Positions 1-6,796 of a stretch of DNA of 64,000 bases are shown here, one piece after another. A program made the translations under genes and the position numbers. Every line of letters begins with the position of its first letter. The stretch's first letter is position 1. The stretch is from the NCBI GenBank assembly GCA_963731615.1, contig CAVSWD010000008.1:434001-498000 (forward strand), read 5' to 3'. The DNA comes from Gaiellasilicea sp963731615. Lineage in GTDB: Bacteria; Actinomycetota; Thermoleophilia; Gaiellales; Gaiellaceae. The notes under the pieces are model-generated. The model saw only the letters and a program-made list of their open reading frames with translations, was not told where the DNA came from and ran no database searches.

Positions 1-1807
1 ACTCGAGTCCCTTCGCGTCTCGCGGGGTCAGGAGCGGGATGCTGTCGAACGCGTTCTCGTGCGTGAGCGCAGGCTCGACGAGCTGATCGGGGACGATCAG
101 CGCTACCAGTCCGTCCTCACGAGCGAGGCGCGCCGCCTCGTGGTACGCCTCCCGGAGCAACGCAGCCGGCGGCACTTCACGCACCACCGGCTCGGCGCCG
201 CCGACCCGGTAGGCGAGCGGGCGCTCGATCGCAGGCGCGATCGTGTCGAGCAGCGGCAGCGCCAGATCCATGATCTCCCGCGGCACCCGGTAGGCGTGCC
301 GCAGCTCCTCGACCACCGCGTCGCCTCCCGACGGCAGGAACGGGAGCACCTCCGCCCAGCTCGCGTAGCTAACCGGTCCCGTGCCCTGCGCGACGTCGCC
401 GAGGAGCGTCAGCGCACCGTCTCGGGACCGCCGCGCGATCATCCGCAGCTGCATCGGCGACAGGTCTTGGGCCTCGTCGACGATCACGTGGTCGTAGGTG
501 CGCGCCGGCTCGCCGACGAGTGCGTGCGCCTCGTCGAGCAACGGAACGTCGGCCTCGCTCCAGCCGGCGCCGCGCCGGCGCAGCAGCCGCTGTTCGTCCT
601 CGTCGAGCACGTCGGCGGCCGCGTCGGCGAGGAACGACGGCGTCGTCAGCAGCGAGCGCACGAGCTTCTCCGGGGTGACCGCCGGCCAGGCGCGGTCGAC
701 GGTGCGCGCGAGGTGGCCGCTCGAACGGAGCGACTTCTCGATCTCCTCCCCGTCGCGGATCGCGCCGCCCTGCAGGATCCGCCCGTACTCGGCGTAGAAG
801 CTGCGGACGATCCCCATTCGGAAGCGCTCGCGGGCTGCCGCCGTCGTGCCGTGCTGATCGCGAGTCTCCTCCAGCAACCGCTCCTGCTCGCGGACGCGGA
901 CGCGGATGTACTCGCCTTCGAGCTTCAGGATCAGCTCCTCGGGCTCGCCGGTGAGGCGCAACTCGGCGGCGCGGGCGATCACCTCAGCCAGGCGGGTGTC
1001 GGCCTTCAGCTGCGCCACCGGCCACGGGTCGGCGAGCGTCGGCACGAAGCCGGGGACGAGCTCGCCGACCGCGACCTGCGCGACGCTGTCCTCGCCCAGA
1101 GCCGGCAGCACGTGCGAGACGTACTCCATGAAGGTGCGATTCGGGCCGACGACGAGCACGCGGCTGCGTGCGTTCCGCTCCCGCTCGGTGTAGATCAGCC
1201 ACGACGCCCGGTGGAGCCCGACCGCGGTCTTCCCGGTGCCGGGGCCGCCCTGGATCACGAGTGGGAGGTGCGGCTCGTGAGTGATCAGCCGGTACTGGTC
1301 GGCCTGGATCGTCGCGACGATGTCGCGCATGTGGCTGTCGCGGCTGCGGTCCAGCTCCTCGAGGAGGAAATCCCCGACGCTGGCGCCGTCGAGCGTCGAG
1401 CCGTCGAGCGACTCGTCGGCGATGTCGAGCAGCCTTCGGCCCTGGGCCCGGAAGCGTCGGCGAAGGGTCACACGCTGCGGGTCTTGGGGCGTCGCGGTAT
1501 AGAAGGGCCGGGCCGCCGGCGCCTGCCAGTTGACGACCACCTGGTCGCCATCGTCGTCGTGCACCCAGCGCCGGCCGACGTAGAGCGCCCGTTCGACGGC
1601 CTCGAAGTCGAGCCGCCCGAACATGAGGCCGCGCTCAGCGTCCTCGAACGTCGCGAGCCGCTTCGCCGCCCAGGCGTCGAGCGCCGCCTGGGCCACCTCG
1701 CCGTCGGCGGCGTCGCCGGCGCGGAGCACGATCTCGCGCATTCGCTCCAGGCACTCGTACGCGTGATCGACGTAGGCCTGCTCGGCTTTCAGCTCCGGGT
1801 GGCTCAT
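1..1807 (-). CDS. HelD/UvrD-like superfamily 1 helicase, 3' part beyond window
   Basis: The minus strand reads open for 602 codons from an ATG at 1807 to the window edge, so the C-terminus is missing. The start reads MSHPELKAEQAYVDHAYECL, followed by an LMFGRLDFEA segment typical of HelD-type proteins. A Walker A motif GGPGTGKTA lies near residues 187-195 after a Q-motif-like ADQYRLI. The last visible residues, LLTPRDAKGLE, match the UvrD C-terminal motif just before its usual F-D. HelD-family ATPases of Gram-positives bind RNA polymerase and recycle stalled complexes; other relatives are DNA helicase IV. I infer the RNA polymerase role from family resemblance only. It is divergent from the transglycosylase gene at 1834, with only 26 bp between the starts. 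Confidence 0.85.
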   Translation of the reverse strand, partial: MSHPELKAEQAYVDHAYECLERMREIVLRAGDAADGEVAQAALDAWAAKRLATFEDAERGLMFGRLDFEAVERALYVGRRWVHDDDGDQVVVNWQAPAARPFYTATPQDPQRVTLRRRFRAQGRRLLDIADESLDGSTLDGASVGDFLLEELDRSRDSHMRDIVATIQADQYRLITHEPHLPLVIQGGPGTGKTAVGLHRASWLIYTERERNARSRVLVVGPNRTFMEYVSHVLPALGEDSVAQVAVGELVPGFVPTLADPWPVAQLKADTRLAEVIARAAELRLTGEPEELILKLEGEYIRVRVREQERLLEETRDQHGTTAAARERFRMGIVRSFYAEYGRILQGGAIRDGEEIEKSLRSSGHLARTVDRAWPAVTPEKLVRSLLTTPSFLADAAADVLDEDEQRLLRRRGAGWSEADVPLLDEAHALVGEPARTYDHVIVDEAQDLSPMQLRMIARRSRDGALTLLGDVAQGTGPVSYASWAEVLPFLPSGGDAVVEELRHAYRVPREIMDLALPLLDTIAPAIERPLAYRVGGAEPVVREVPPAALLREAYHEAARLAREDGLVALIVPDQLVEPALTHENAFDSIPLLTPRDAKGLE

Positions 1808-1833
1808 CCCGTGGCAAGCCTAGACTCGGTGAC

Positions 1834-2619
1834 GTGAGAGCCGTCTTCGCCGTCTTGGCACTGCTCGCGCCGCCTCCGGCGGAGGCGCCCCTGCCGGAGC
1901 GTCCTGCTGCGATAGCGCAAGCGCTCGAGCAGACGACGACGAGCCTGAACGCGGCAGTCGATTCTTGGCAGGCTGGTTCCCGGGCCGGCGGAGCGACGCC
2001 GCGCGAGGTGACGCTGTGGTCGCTCCATCAGCAACGGCTCTTCCTGAAGCTGACCTACGACGCGGAGCTCGGCCGGAGGACGCGATCCCTGCTCTCACGG
2101 GAGGCGCGAGCGACCCTCGACGCTCGCAGCCGCCTGGTCGCGCTGACGCCGCCGACGACACTGCCACTGTCGGCGTTCCGCACGGGGCCGACGCTTCCAG
2201 CCCGCACACTGCAGCTGCTCTATCGCGACGCGGAGCGGCGCTTCGGCGTCGACTGGGAAGTTCTCGCGGCGGTCAACTTCGTCGAGACCGGATTCAACAA
2301 ACTGCGCTCACGGAGCTCGGCCGGCGCACAGGGGCCGATGCAGTTCATGCCCGCTACGTGGCGCGCGTACGGACTCGGCGGCAATGTCCACGAGCCACGC
2401 GACGCGATCCTCGGGGCGGCGAACTACCTCCGAGCGTCAGGCGCCAAGCGCGACCTGCGCCGCGCCCTCTACGCGTACAACCACTCGAACCGCTACGTCG
2501 ACGCCGTCGCAGCGTTCGCCGCACAGATGCGGCGCGACCCGCGCATCTTCTTCGCCTACCACGCGTGGCAGGTGTTCATCAAGACGCCGGCCGGTCCGCG
2601 CCGGATCACCGGCCCCTAG
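1834..2619 (+). CDS. Lytic murein transglycosylase (SLT domain), exported
   Basis: This 261-residue protein starts at GTG 1834 with a short hydrophobic leader, so it is probably exported. Residues about 135-230 form a lytic transglycosylase-like SLT domain. The FVETGF segment holds the likely catalytic Glu151, followed by SSAGAQGPMQFMPATW and later ALYAYNHS, both typical of the family. Such enzymes cleave the beta-1,4 bond between N-acetylmuramic acid and N-acetylglucosamine in peptidoglycan. The first 120 residues are helical and unrecognised. The gene is divergent from the helicase, and its TAG stop overlaps the ruvB stop on the other strand inside the palindrome CTAG at 2616-2619. Confidence 0.85.
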   Translation: MRAVFAVLALLAPPPAEAPLPERPAAIAQALEQTTTSLNAAVDSWQAGSRAGGATPREVTLWSLHQQRLFLKLTYDAELGRRTRSLLSREARATLDARSRLVALTPPTTLPLSAFRTGPTLPARTLQLLYRDAERRFGVDWEVLAAVNFVETGFNKLRSRSSAGAQGPMQFMPATWRAYGLGGNVHEPRDAILGAANYLRASGAKRDLRRALYAYNHSNRYVDAVAAFAAQMRRDPRIFFAYHAWQVFIKTPAGPRRITGP

Positions 2620-3629
2620 AAGAGGGCAGCCGCGTCGGGCGGCGGAGGCGCGTTGACGTGGGCCCTGCCGAGCTTCGTGATCACGCGGCCACGCGGGGTG
2701 CGCTGGAGGAAGCCGAGCTTGAGCAGGTACGGCTCATAGACGTCCTCGATCGTGTCCGTCTCCTCGCCGAGCGTCACCGCGAGCGTCGAGAGGCCGACCG
2801 GGCCGCCCTCGAACTTGAAGGCGATCGCCTGCAGCAGCTCGCGGTCGGTGCCCTCGAGCCCCTCCTCGTCGATCTCCATCAGCTCGAGCGCCTCGCGCGC
2901 GACGGCGTTCGTGACCGCGCCCTGGTGGCGCACCTCGGCGACGTCACGGACGCGGCGGAGGATCCGGTTCGCGATCCGCGGCGTGCCTCGCGAGCGGCTC
3001 GCGATCTCGGCGCACGCCTCCTCGTCGATCGCGATGCCGAAGATCCCGGCCGAGCGGCGCACGATCGCGCTCAGCTGGTCGGTGTCGTAGTAACCGAGCC
3101 GGAACGTCATTCCGAAGCGGTCGCGCAGCGGCGTCGTCAGCAGGCCGGTACGCGTCGTCGCGCCGACGAGCGTGAACTGCGGCAAGTCGAGTGTCAGGGT
3201 TCGCGCTGCCGGGCCCTGGCCGACGATGATGTCGAGCCGAAAGTCCTCGAGCGCCGGATAGAGGATCTCCTCGATCGCACGGTTGATCCGGTGAATCTCA
3301 TCCACGAAGAGCACGTCGTGGCGCTCGAGCCCGGTGAGGATCGCAGCCATGTCGCCCTTCCGCTCGAGGGCCGGGCCGGCGACAGTGCGGATCCCGACGC
3401 CCAGCTCCTCGCGGATGATCTGCGCGAGGGTCGTCTTGCCGAGCCCGGGCGGGCCGACGAGCAGAACGTGGTCGAGCGCTTCGCCGCGCGCCTTCGCGGC
3501 CGTGAGCGCGATCGCGAGCTGCTCCTTGACGCCCTCCTGGCCGACGAACTCGTCGAGCTTGCGCGGGCGGAGCGAACGCTCGAGCTCCTCCTCCTCAGGG
3601 CCGAGGACTTCCGCCGCGACGGCGCTCAT
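2616..3629 (-). CDS. ruvB: Holliday junction branch migration ATPase RuvB
   Basis: RuvB is the hexameric AAA+ motor that drives Holliday junction branch migration with RuvA. The 337-residue protein shows Walker A GPPGLGKTT at residues 59-67, Walker B VLFVDEIH at 106-113, sensor GATTR at 157-161 and the RuvB-type LLTTPLRDRFGM. The frame is open further upstream to 3767, but I chose ATG 3629 (MSAVAAEVLG) because the extra part translates a hairpin-rich intergenic element and is low-complexity. It follows ruvC and ruvA on the minus strand, as in most bacteria, but is separated from ruvA by 145 bp instead of overlapping it. Confidence 0.95.
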   Translation of the reverse strand: MSAVAAEVLGPEEEELERSLRPRKLDEFVGQEGVKEQLAIALTAAKARGEALDHVLLVGPPGLGKTTLAQIIREELGVGIRTVAGPALERKGDMAAILTGLERHDVLFVDEIHRINRAIEEILYPALEDFRLDIIVGQGPAARTLTLDLPQFTLVGATTRTGLLTTPLRDRFGMTFRLGYYDTDQLSAIVRRSAGIFGIAIDEEACAEIASRSRGTPRIANRILRRVRDVAEVRHQGAVTNAVAREALELMEIDEEGLEGTDRELLQAIAFKFEGGPVGLSTLAVTLGEETDTIEDVYEPYLLKLGFLQRTPRGRVITKLGRAHVNAPPPPDAAALF

Positions 3630-3660
3630 GCCGCCTCCCTCGCCTGCGGCTCGGTCGCGC

Positions 3661-3748
3661 GGGGAACCCGGTTCCCCCCGCGAGCCCCACGCGCTGACGC
3701 GGATGCTTCGCATCCGCGCGCTCCTTGGGGGGAACCCCCCGGTTCCCC
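3661..3748. repeat. Multi-hairpin palindromic element between ruvA and ruvB
   Basis: The ruvA-ruvB spacer holds three inverted repeats in 88 bp: GGGGAACC/GGTTCCCC at 3661-3677, CGCGGATGC/GCATCCGCG at 3698-3718 (loop TTC), and GGGGAACC/GGTTCCCC again at 3729-3748. The outer two share the same arms, so a larger cruciform is also possible. It looks like a REP/BIME-type or small transposable palindromic repeat, and would form stable RNA structure in the ruvCAB transcript. No second copy of the whole element was noticed in this window. Confidence 0.6.
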
Positions 3749-3774
3749 AACCCCCTCCGGGCGGCACGACTTCG

Positions 3775-4365
3775 TCATGCCGCCTGCCTCAAGGCCAGCC
3801 GGACGCGCTCCTCGGCGGGCAGGTCGGGGTCGACGGCCGCGAGCGCCTGCTCGGCCTCGACGATCGAGTATCCGAGCTCGACGAGTGCGTCGCGCGCGGT
3901 CGCATGCCCAGATGTCCCGGCAGCACTCGAGATCGGGACCGGATCCTCGGCACCGAGCTTCTCCTTCAATTCCAACACGATCCGCTCGGCCGTCTTCTTG
4001 CCGACGCCGGGGATCGCCTGGAAGCGGGCGGAGTCCTGCAGCACGATCGCGCGGCGCAGCTCCGCCGCCGGCGAGCCAGAGACGATCGCCAGCGCCACCT
4101 TGGGGCCGATGCCCGCCACGGTGAGCAGGTGCAGGAAGAGCTGCCGCTCGGCCGGGTCGGCGAAGCCGTAGAGCTGGAGCGCGTCCTCGCGGACGTGCAG
4201 GTAGGTCTCGACCACCGCCTCGCCTCCACCCTCTGCTGTCTGAACTGCCTCTGCGGCGCGGACGGCGCCTGGAGTTGCCGCGAGCAGGTAGCCGACGCCG
4301 TTGACGTCGAGCACGAATCCATCCGGCGTCCGCCCCGCCAGCACTCCCCTCAGTCGCGAGATCAT
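3775..4365 (-). CDS. ruvA: Holliday junction DNA-binding protein RuvA
   Basis: RuvA binds the four-way junction and loads RuvB. The 196-residue protein begins MISRLRGVLAG with the N-terminal OB-fold, has the helix-hairpin-helix segments LTVAGIGPKVALAI and AIPGVGKKTAERIV in the middle, and a C-terminal helical RuvB-contact domain with DALVELGYS. The length matches the usual 190-205. ATG 4365 was chosen because it begins at the conserved MI, with GAGGGG a few bases upstream; longer in-frame starts reach into ruvC. It lies 10 bp after the ruvC stop, so co-transcription is likely. Confidence 0.95.
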   Translation of the reverse strand: MISRLRGVLAGRTPDGFVLDVNGVGYLLAATPGAVRAAEAVQTAEGGGEAVVETYLHVREDALQLYGFADPAERQLFLHLLTVAGIGPKVALAIVSGSPAAELRRAIVLQDSARFQAIPGVGKKTAERIVLELKEKLGAEDPVPISSAAGTSGHATARDALVELGYSIVEAEQALAAVDPDLPAEERVRLALRQAA

Positions 4366-4375
4366 GCTGTTCCCC

Positions 4376-4864
4376 TCAACCCGCGATCCGCAGGAGCGGC
4401 GGCGCGAGCGCGTGGCAGATCGCGACCGCGAGCGCGTCGGCTGCGTGGTTCGGAGTCGGGTTCGTGTCCATGGCAAGGATCGCGCGCACCATCCGCTGCA
4501 CCTGCGCCTTCTCGGCGCGCCCGTAGCCGCAGACCGCCTGCTTCACGCGCGCCGGCGGATACTCAGTGCACTCGACGCCGAGCGCTGCGGCGGCGACGAG
4601 CACCGCGCCGCGCGCCTGCCCGACGGAGAGCGCGATGCGGGCGTCTGCTCCGACAAACGACTCTTCCAGCGCGACGGCGTCCGGCTCGTGCGCCGCAATG
4701 AGCTCCTGCACTCGGTCGAAGATCGTCTTGAGGCGCAGCTCGTGGCGCTCCCCCGCGGGCGTCTGCCACCACCCGTGATCGAGTGCCCTGATACGGCCTC
4801 CGCTTTCTTGGACGATCCCGTACCCGCATGCAGCCGTCCCTGGATCGATGCCGAGAACTCTCAC
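4376..4864 (-). CDS. ruvC: Crossover junction endodeoxyribonuclease RuvC
   Basis: RuvC is the dimeric resolvase that nicks Holliday junctions symmetrically. The 162-residue protein starts with GTG 4864 at MRVLGIDPGT. The expected acidic site residues are visible: Asp7 in GIDPG, Glu67/68 in VALEESF, and His140/Asp143 in NHAADALA. It is the first gene of the ruvC-ruvA-ruvB set. In many actinobacteria yebC lies immediately upstream; here yebC is about 6.9 kb away, behind the peptide cluster and a vWA gene. Confidence 0.95.
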   Translation of the reverse strand: MRVLGIDPGTAACGYGIVQESGGRIRALDHGWWQTPAGERHELRLKTIFDRVQELIAAHEPDAVALEESFVGADARIALSVGQARGAVLVAAAALGVECTEYPPARVKQAVCGYGRAEKAQVQRMVRAILAMDTNPTPNHAADALAVAICHALAPPLLRIAG

Positions 4865-4930
4865 GAGGAAAGGTTAGGCGGGTGATCGGACGTTCCTGCC
4901 GTCTCAGGCCTGCGCATCGAATCCGGCGCT

Positions 4931-5536
4931 ATGTGGTACGAGCAGCACATGGACAGCGAAGGCTCTCTGGTCGCCGAGGACGTCGAGCATCCGCTCCGCC
5001 ACGCCCTTTCGATCGGCCGCGACGCGGCCAACGACATCGTGCGCCGCGACACGACCGTCAGCCGGCGGCACGCGATGCTGATCTGGGCTGAGGCACGCTG
5101 GCTGATCGAAGACCTGGGCAGCGCCAACGGCACCTTCGTGAACGACGTTCGCGTCCCCTTCGGCTCACCGCACCCGCTGCGCCACGGCGACCGGATCGGG
5201 GTCGGCTCGACGACGCTGCTGTTCTCCTGGCCCGCCGACGAGGACGATCCCGAGCGCACCGACGAGCACGAGGCGCTCGAAGCCGAGCAGGTGCAGCTGA
5301 CACCGTTCCAGCGTCAGCTCGTGCAGGCGCTCTGCGGTGCCTGGGTCGGCGAGCGCAGTGTCGACGCGCTGCCGACCAACGAGCAGCTCGCCGCGTACCT
5401 CGGCACGCCCGAGGCGATCGGGTCGGTGAAGGCGGGGTTGCGCCGCGTCTACGCGAAGGCCGGCCTGTCGGACCTCCCGCCGCATGCGAAGCGACGCGCG
5501 CTCTGCCGGAGCGCCCGGGCACGAGGGTGGCTCTAG
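4931..5536 (+). CDS. FHA-domain protein with C-terminal helix-turn-helix-like region
   Basis: The 201-residue protein has an N-terminal forkhead-associated domain, which binds phosphothreonine: GRD at 29-31, SRRH at 44-47 and SANGTFVND at 64-72 are the canonical signature. After an acidic linker the C-terminal 95 residues (LTPFQRQLVQALCGAW, then NEQLAAYLGTPEAIGSVK) look like a winged or LuxR-like helix-turn-helix. The likely role is a phosphorylation-dependent transcription regulator. It stands alone immediately upstream of the peptide cluster on the same strand, so it is a candidate regulator for it, but that is inference. Met7 (4949) is an alternative start; neither has a convincing ribosome binding site. 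Confidence 0.75.
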   Translation: MWYEQHMDSEGSLVAEDVEHPLRHALSIGRDAANDIVRRDTTVSRRHAMLIWAEARWLIEDLGSANGTFVNDVRVPFGSPHPLRHGDRIGVGSTTLLFSWPADEDDPERTDEHEALEAEQVQLTPFQRQLVQALCGAWVGERSVDALPTNEQLAAYLGTPEAIGSVKAGLRRVYAKAGLSDLPPHAKRRALCRSARARGWL

Positions 5537-5538
5537 AA

Positions 5539-5552
5539 GTCACCACGGTGAC
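5539..5552. promoter_or_regulatory. Inverted repeat, possible operator ahead of the peptide cluster
   Basis: GTCACC-AC-GGTGAC is a perfect 6-2-6 inverted repeat three bases after the FHA gene stop and about 50 bp before the first small reading frame. Dyads of this size are typical of dimeric regulators. No clear -35/-10 pair was found next to it, so the assignment is tentative. Confidence 0.3.
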
Positions 5553-5602
5553 GATGTTGCCGACGGCCGTTTCGTGGCCTACGGAAGGGGCACCAAGACG
5601 GC

Positions 5603-5801
5603 ATGAACATCCGCAAGGTCATCAACAAGCGCATTCGCCATCAAGAGCGAAGGCGTCGATGTCGTCGGTGACGTCACGGGCGCGATCGCCGCGAACGTGG
5701 GCGAGGCGGGCGGCTCCACGCACGTCTCGAGTCATCAGACGATCGTGCAGCGCGACGGCAAGTCCGAGGTGCGCAGCGAAACGACGAAGGAGGAGCGTTG
5801 A
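5603..5801 (+). pseudogene. Small basic protein, first member of peptide cluster, frame broken by +1
   Basis: From ATG 5603 the frame reads MNIRKVINKRIR and then hits nonsense, but skipping one base near 5638 gives a clean 65-residue protein ending at TGA 5799-5801. The second part reads IKSEGVDVVGDVTGAIAANV and ends in a charged tail SEVRSETTKEER. Total length 199 nt is 3n+1, which fits a single inserted base. The stop overlaps the TTG start of the next gene (TTGA) and is preceded by AGGAGG, so translational coupling is likely and supports the gene being real. Function unknown; GAIAANV echoes the AVAANVLSD segment of the neighbouring peptides. Confidence 0.5.
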
Positions 5802-6025
5802 CCGAGCCAACCGATTCAGCCCCCACGGGGATCGACGTCGAGGAGCTCGAAGCTCAGGCCGGCGAAGAGTTGCCGGACCGCGAGGCGATGAGCCTGATCG
5901 CGCTCGACGACGGCCTGGTCATGGCGCCGCCCGAGGAAGGTCCCATGCCACCGCAGGAGCAGGACCCGGTCGAGCCCGACAAAGGCCCGCAGCCGATGGA
6001 GCCCCATCCCCGTTACGACACCTAA
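5798..6025 (+). CDS. Leader-type small peptide 1 (divergent core)
   Basis: This 75-residue acidic peptide starts at TTG 5798, overlapping the previous stop and preceded by AGGAGG. Residues about 15-34 read VEELEAQAGEELPDREAMSL, nearly identical to the leader of three downstream peptides. What follows is different: ALDDGLVMAPPEEGPMPPQE and a proline/acid-rich tail. A conserved N-terminal leader joined to a variable C-terminal core is the usual layout of precursor peptides of ribosomal natural products and related secreted peptides. No cysteine is present. Function unknown. Confidence 0.7.
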   Translation: MTEPTDSAPTGIDVEELEAQAGEELPDREAMSLIALDDGLVMAPPEEGPMPPQEQDPVEPDKGPQPMEPHPRYDT

Positions 6026-6047
6026 CCAGTAGCAGAGGAGGAACGAA

Positions 6048-6249
6048 ATGACCGACGAGACCGAAGATCACCGAAGAGGAGCTCGAGGGCCAGGCCGGCG
6101 AGGAGCTGCCGGACCGCGAGGCCATGTCGCTCGTGAACGCGAACGTCGCCATCCCGGTGAACGCCGCAGTGGCCGCGAACGTCCTTTCGGACGGCGCCAC
6201 CGCTGCCGCCGACGCGACGCAGGACGCCGACATCGATCAGAGCACCTAG
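6048..6249 (+). pseudogene. Leader-type small peptide 2, frame broken by +1
   Basis: ATG 6048 has AGGAGG upstream. After MTDET the frame goes astray, but skipping one base near 6063 restores KITEEELEGQAGEELPDREA, then MSLVNANVAIPVNAAVAANV and a C-terminus DADIDQST ending at TAG 6247-6249. The 202-nt span is 3n+1. Apart from this break it is a clear paralogue of the peptides at 6279 and 6514, with a slightly different core. It could be a sequencing insertion or a recently inactivated copy. Confidence 0.65.
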
Positions 6250-6278
6250 TCCGACACGCAACCGAAAGGATCACGACC

Positions 6279-6485
6279 ATGACCGACGAGACGAAGACCG
6301 AGCTCACGGACGAGGAGCTCGAGGGCCAGGCCGGCGAGGAGCTGCCGGATCGCGAGGCGATGTCGCTGATCAACGCGAACCTCGCCGCTCCCGTCAACGC
6401 CGCCGTCGCCGCGAACGTCCTCTCGGACAACTCGACGGCGACCGCGAACGCGGAGCAGAACGTCGACATCGACCAGAGCACCTAG
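6279..6485 (+). CDS. Leader-type small peptide 3
   Basis: Sixty-eight residues from ATG 6279, with GAAAGGA upstream. After MTDETKTELTD comes the conserved leader EELEGQAGEELPDREAMSLI (residues 12-31), then a core NANLAAPVNAAVAANVLSD rich in Ala, Asn and Val, and a polar end NSTATANAEQNVDIDQST. There is no cysteine and no signal peptide. The leader identity with neighbours and the spacing of 25-30 bp between copies show tandem duplication. The AAPVNAAVAANV core could form beta-strand or amyloid-like assemblies after release from the leader; this is inference. Confidence 0.75.
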   Translation: MTDETKTELTDEELEGQAGEELPDREAMSLINANLAAPVNAAVAANVLSDNSTATANAEQNVDIDQST

Positions 6486-6513
6486 TCAGACAGGCGAACG
6501 AAAGGACAATCAC

Positions 6514-6717
6514 ATGGGTGACAAGAACACGGAAGTCACGAATGAGGAGCTCGAGGGCCAGGCCGGCGAGGAGCTGCCGGACCGCGAGGCCATGTCGCTG
6601 ATCAACGCGAACCTCGCCGCTCCCGTCAACGCCGCCGTCGCCGCGAACGTCCTCTCGGACGACGCGACCGCCACGGCGAACGCTGAGCAGACCGCCGACA
6701 TCGACCAGAGCACCTAG
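6514..6717 (+). CDS. Leader-type small peptide 4
   Basis: Sixty-seven residues from ATG 6514, with GAAAGGA upstream. Leader EELEGQAGEELPDREAMSLI occupies residues 11-30, identical to peptide 3, and the core NANLAAPVNAAVAANVLSD is identical too; only the first ten residues and a few tail positions (DDATATANAEQTADIDQST) differ. It is the last of the tandem copies and is followed by a strong hairpin before the metallopeptidase gene. A maturation protease is the natural partner: the boundary at MSLI/NANL is a candidate cleavage site, not demonstrated. Confidence 0.75.
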   Translation: MGDKNTEVTNEELEGQAGEELPDREAMSLINANLAAPVNAAVAANVLSDDATATANAEQTADIDQST

Positions 6718-6737
6718 TCGAAGTCGCGCATGTGAGC

Positions 6738-6768
6738 CGAGGCAGCGTCGCGGCGCGACGCTGCCTCG
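6738..6768 (+). terminator. Perfect 14-bp hairpin between peptide genes and peptidase gene
   Basis: CGAGGCAGCGTCGC at 6738-6751 pairs perfectly with 6755-6768 across a 3-base loop and is followed by TTCGCTTTTC. It can act as a partial terminator or RNA stabiliser that gives high peptide and low peptidase output from one transcript. Confidence 0.6.
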
Positions 6769-6796
6769 TTCGCTTTTCGAGCTGAGGGAGAGAGTC

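Noticed and set aside
59..1837. 592-codon plus-strand open frame opposite the helicase
   Set aside because: It is Arg/Pro/Asp-rich shadow sequence; the minus strand holds clear helicase motifs in the same place.
3630..3767. Longer RuvB start at 3767
   Set aside because: The extra residues translate the palindromic element and are not conserved RuvB sequence.
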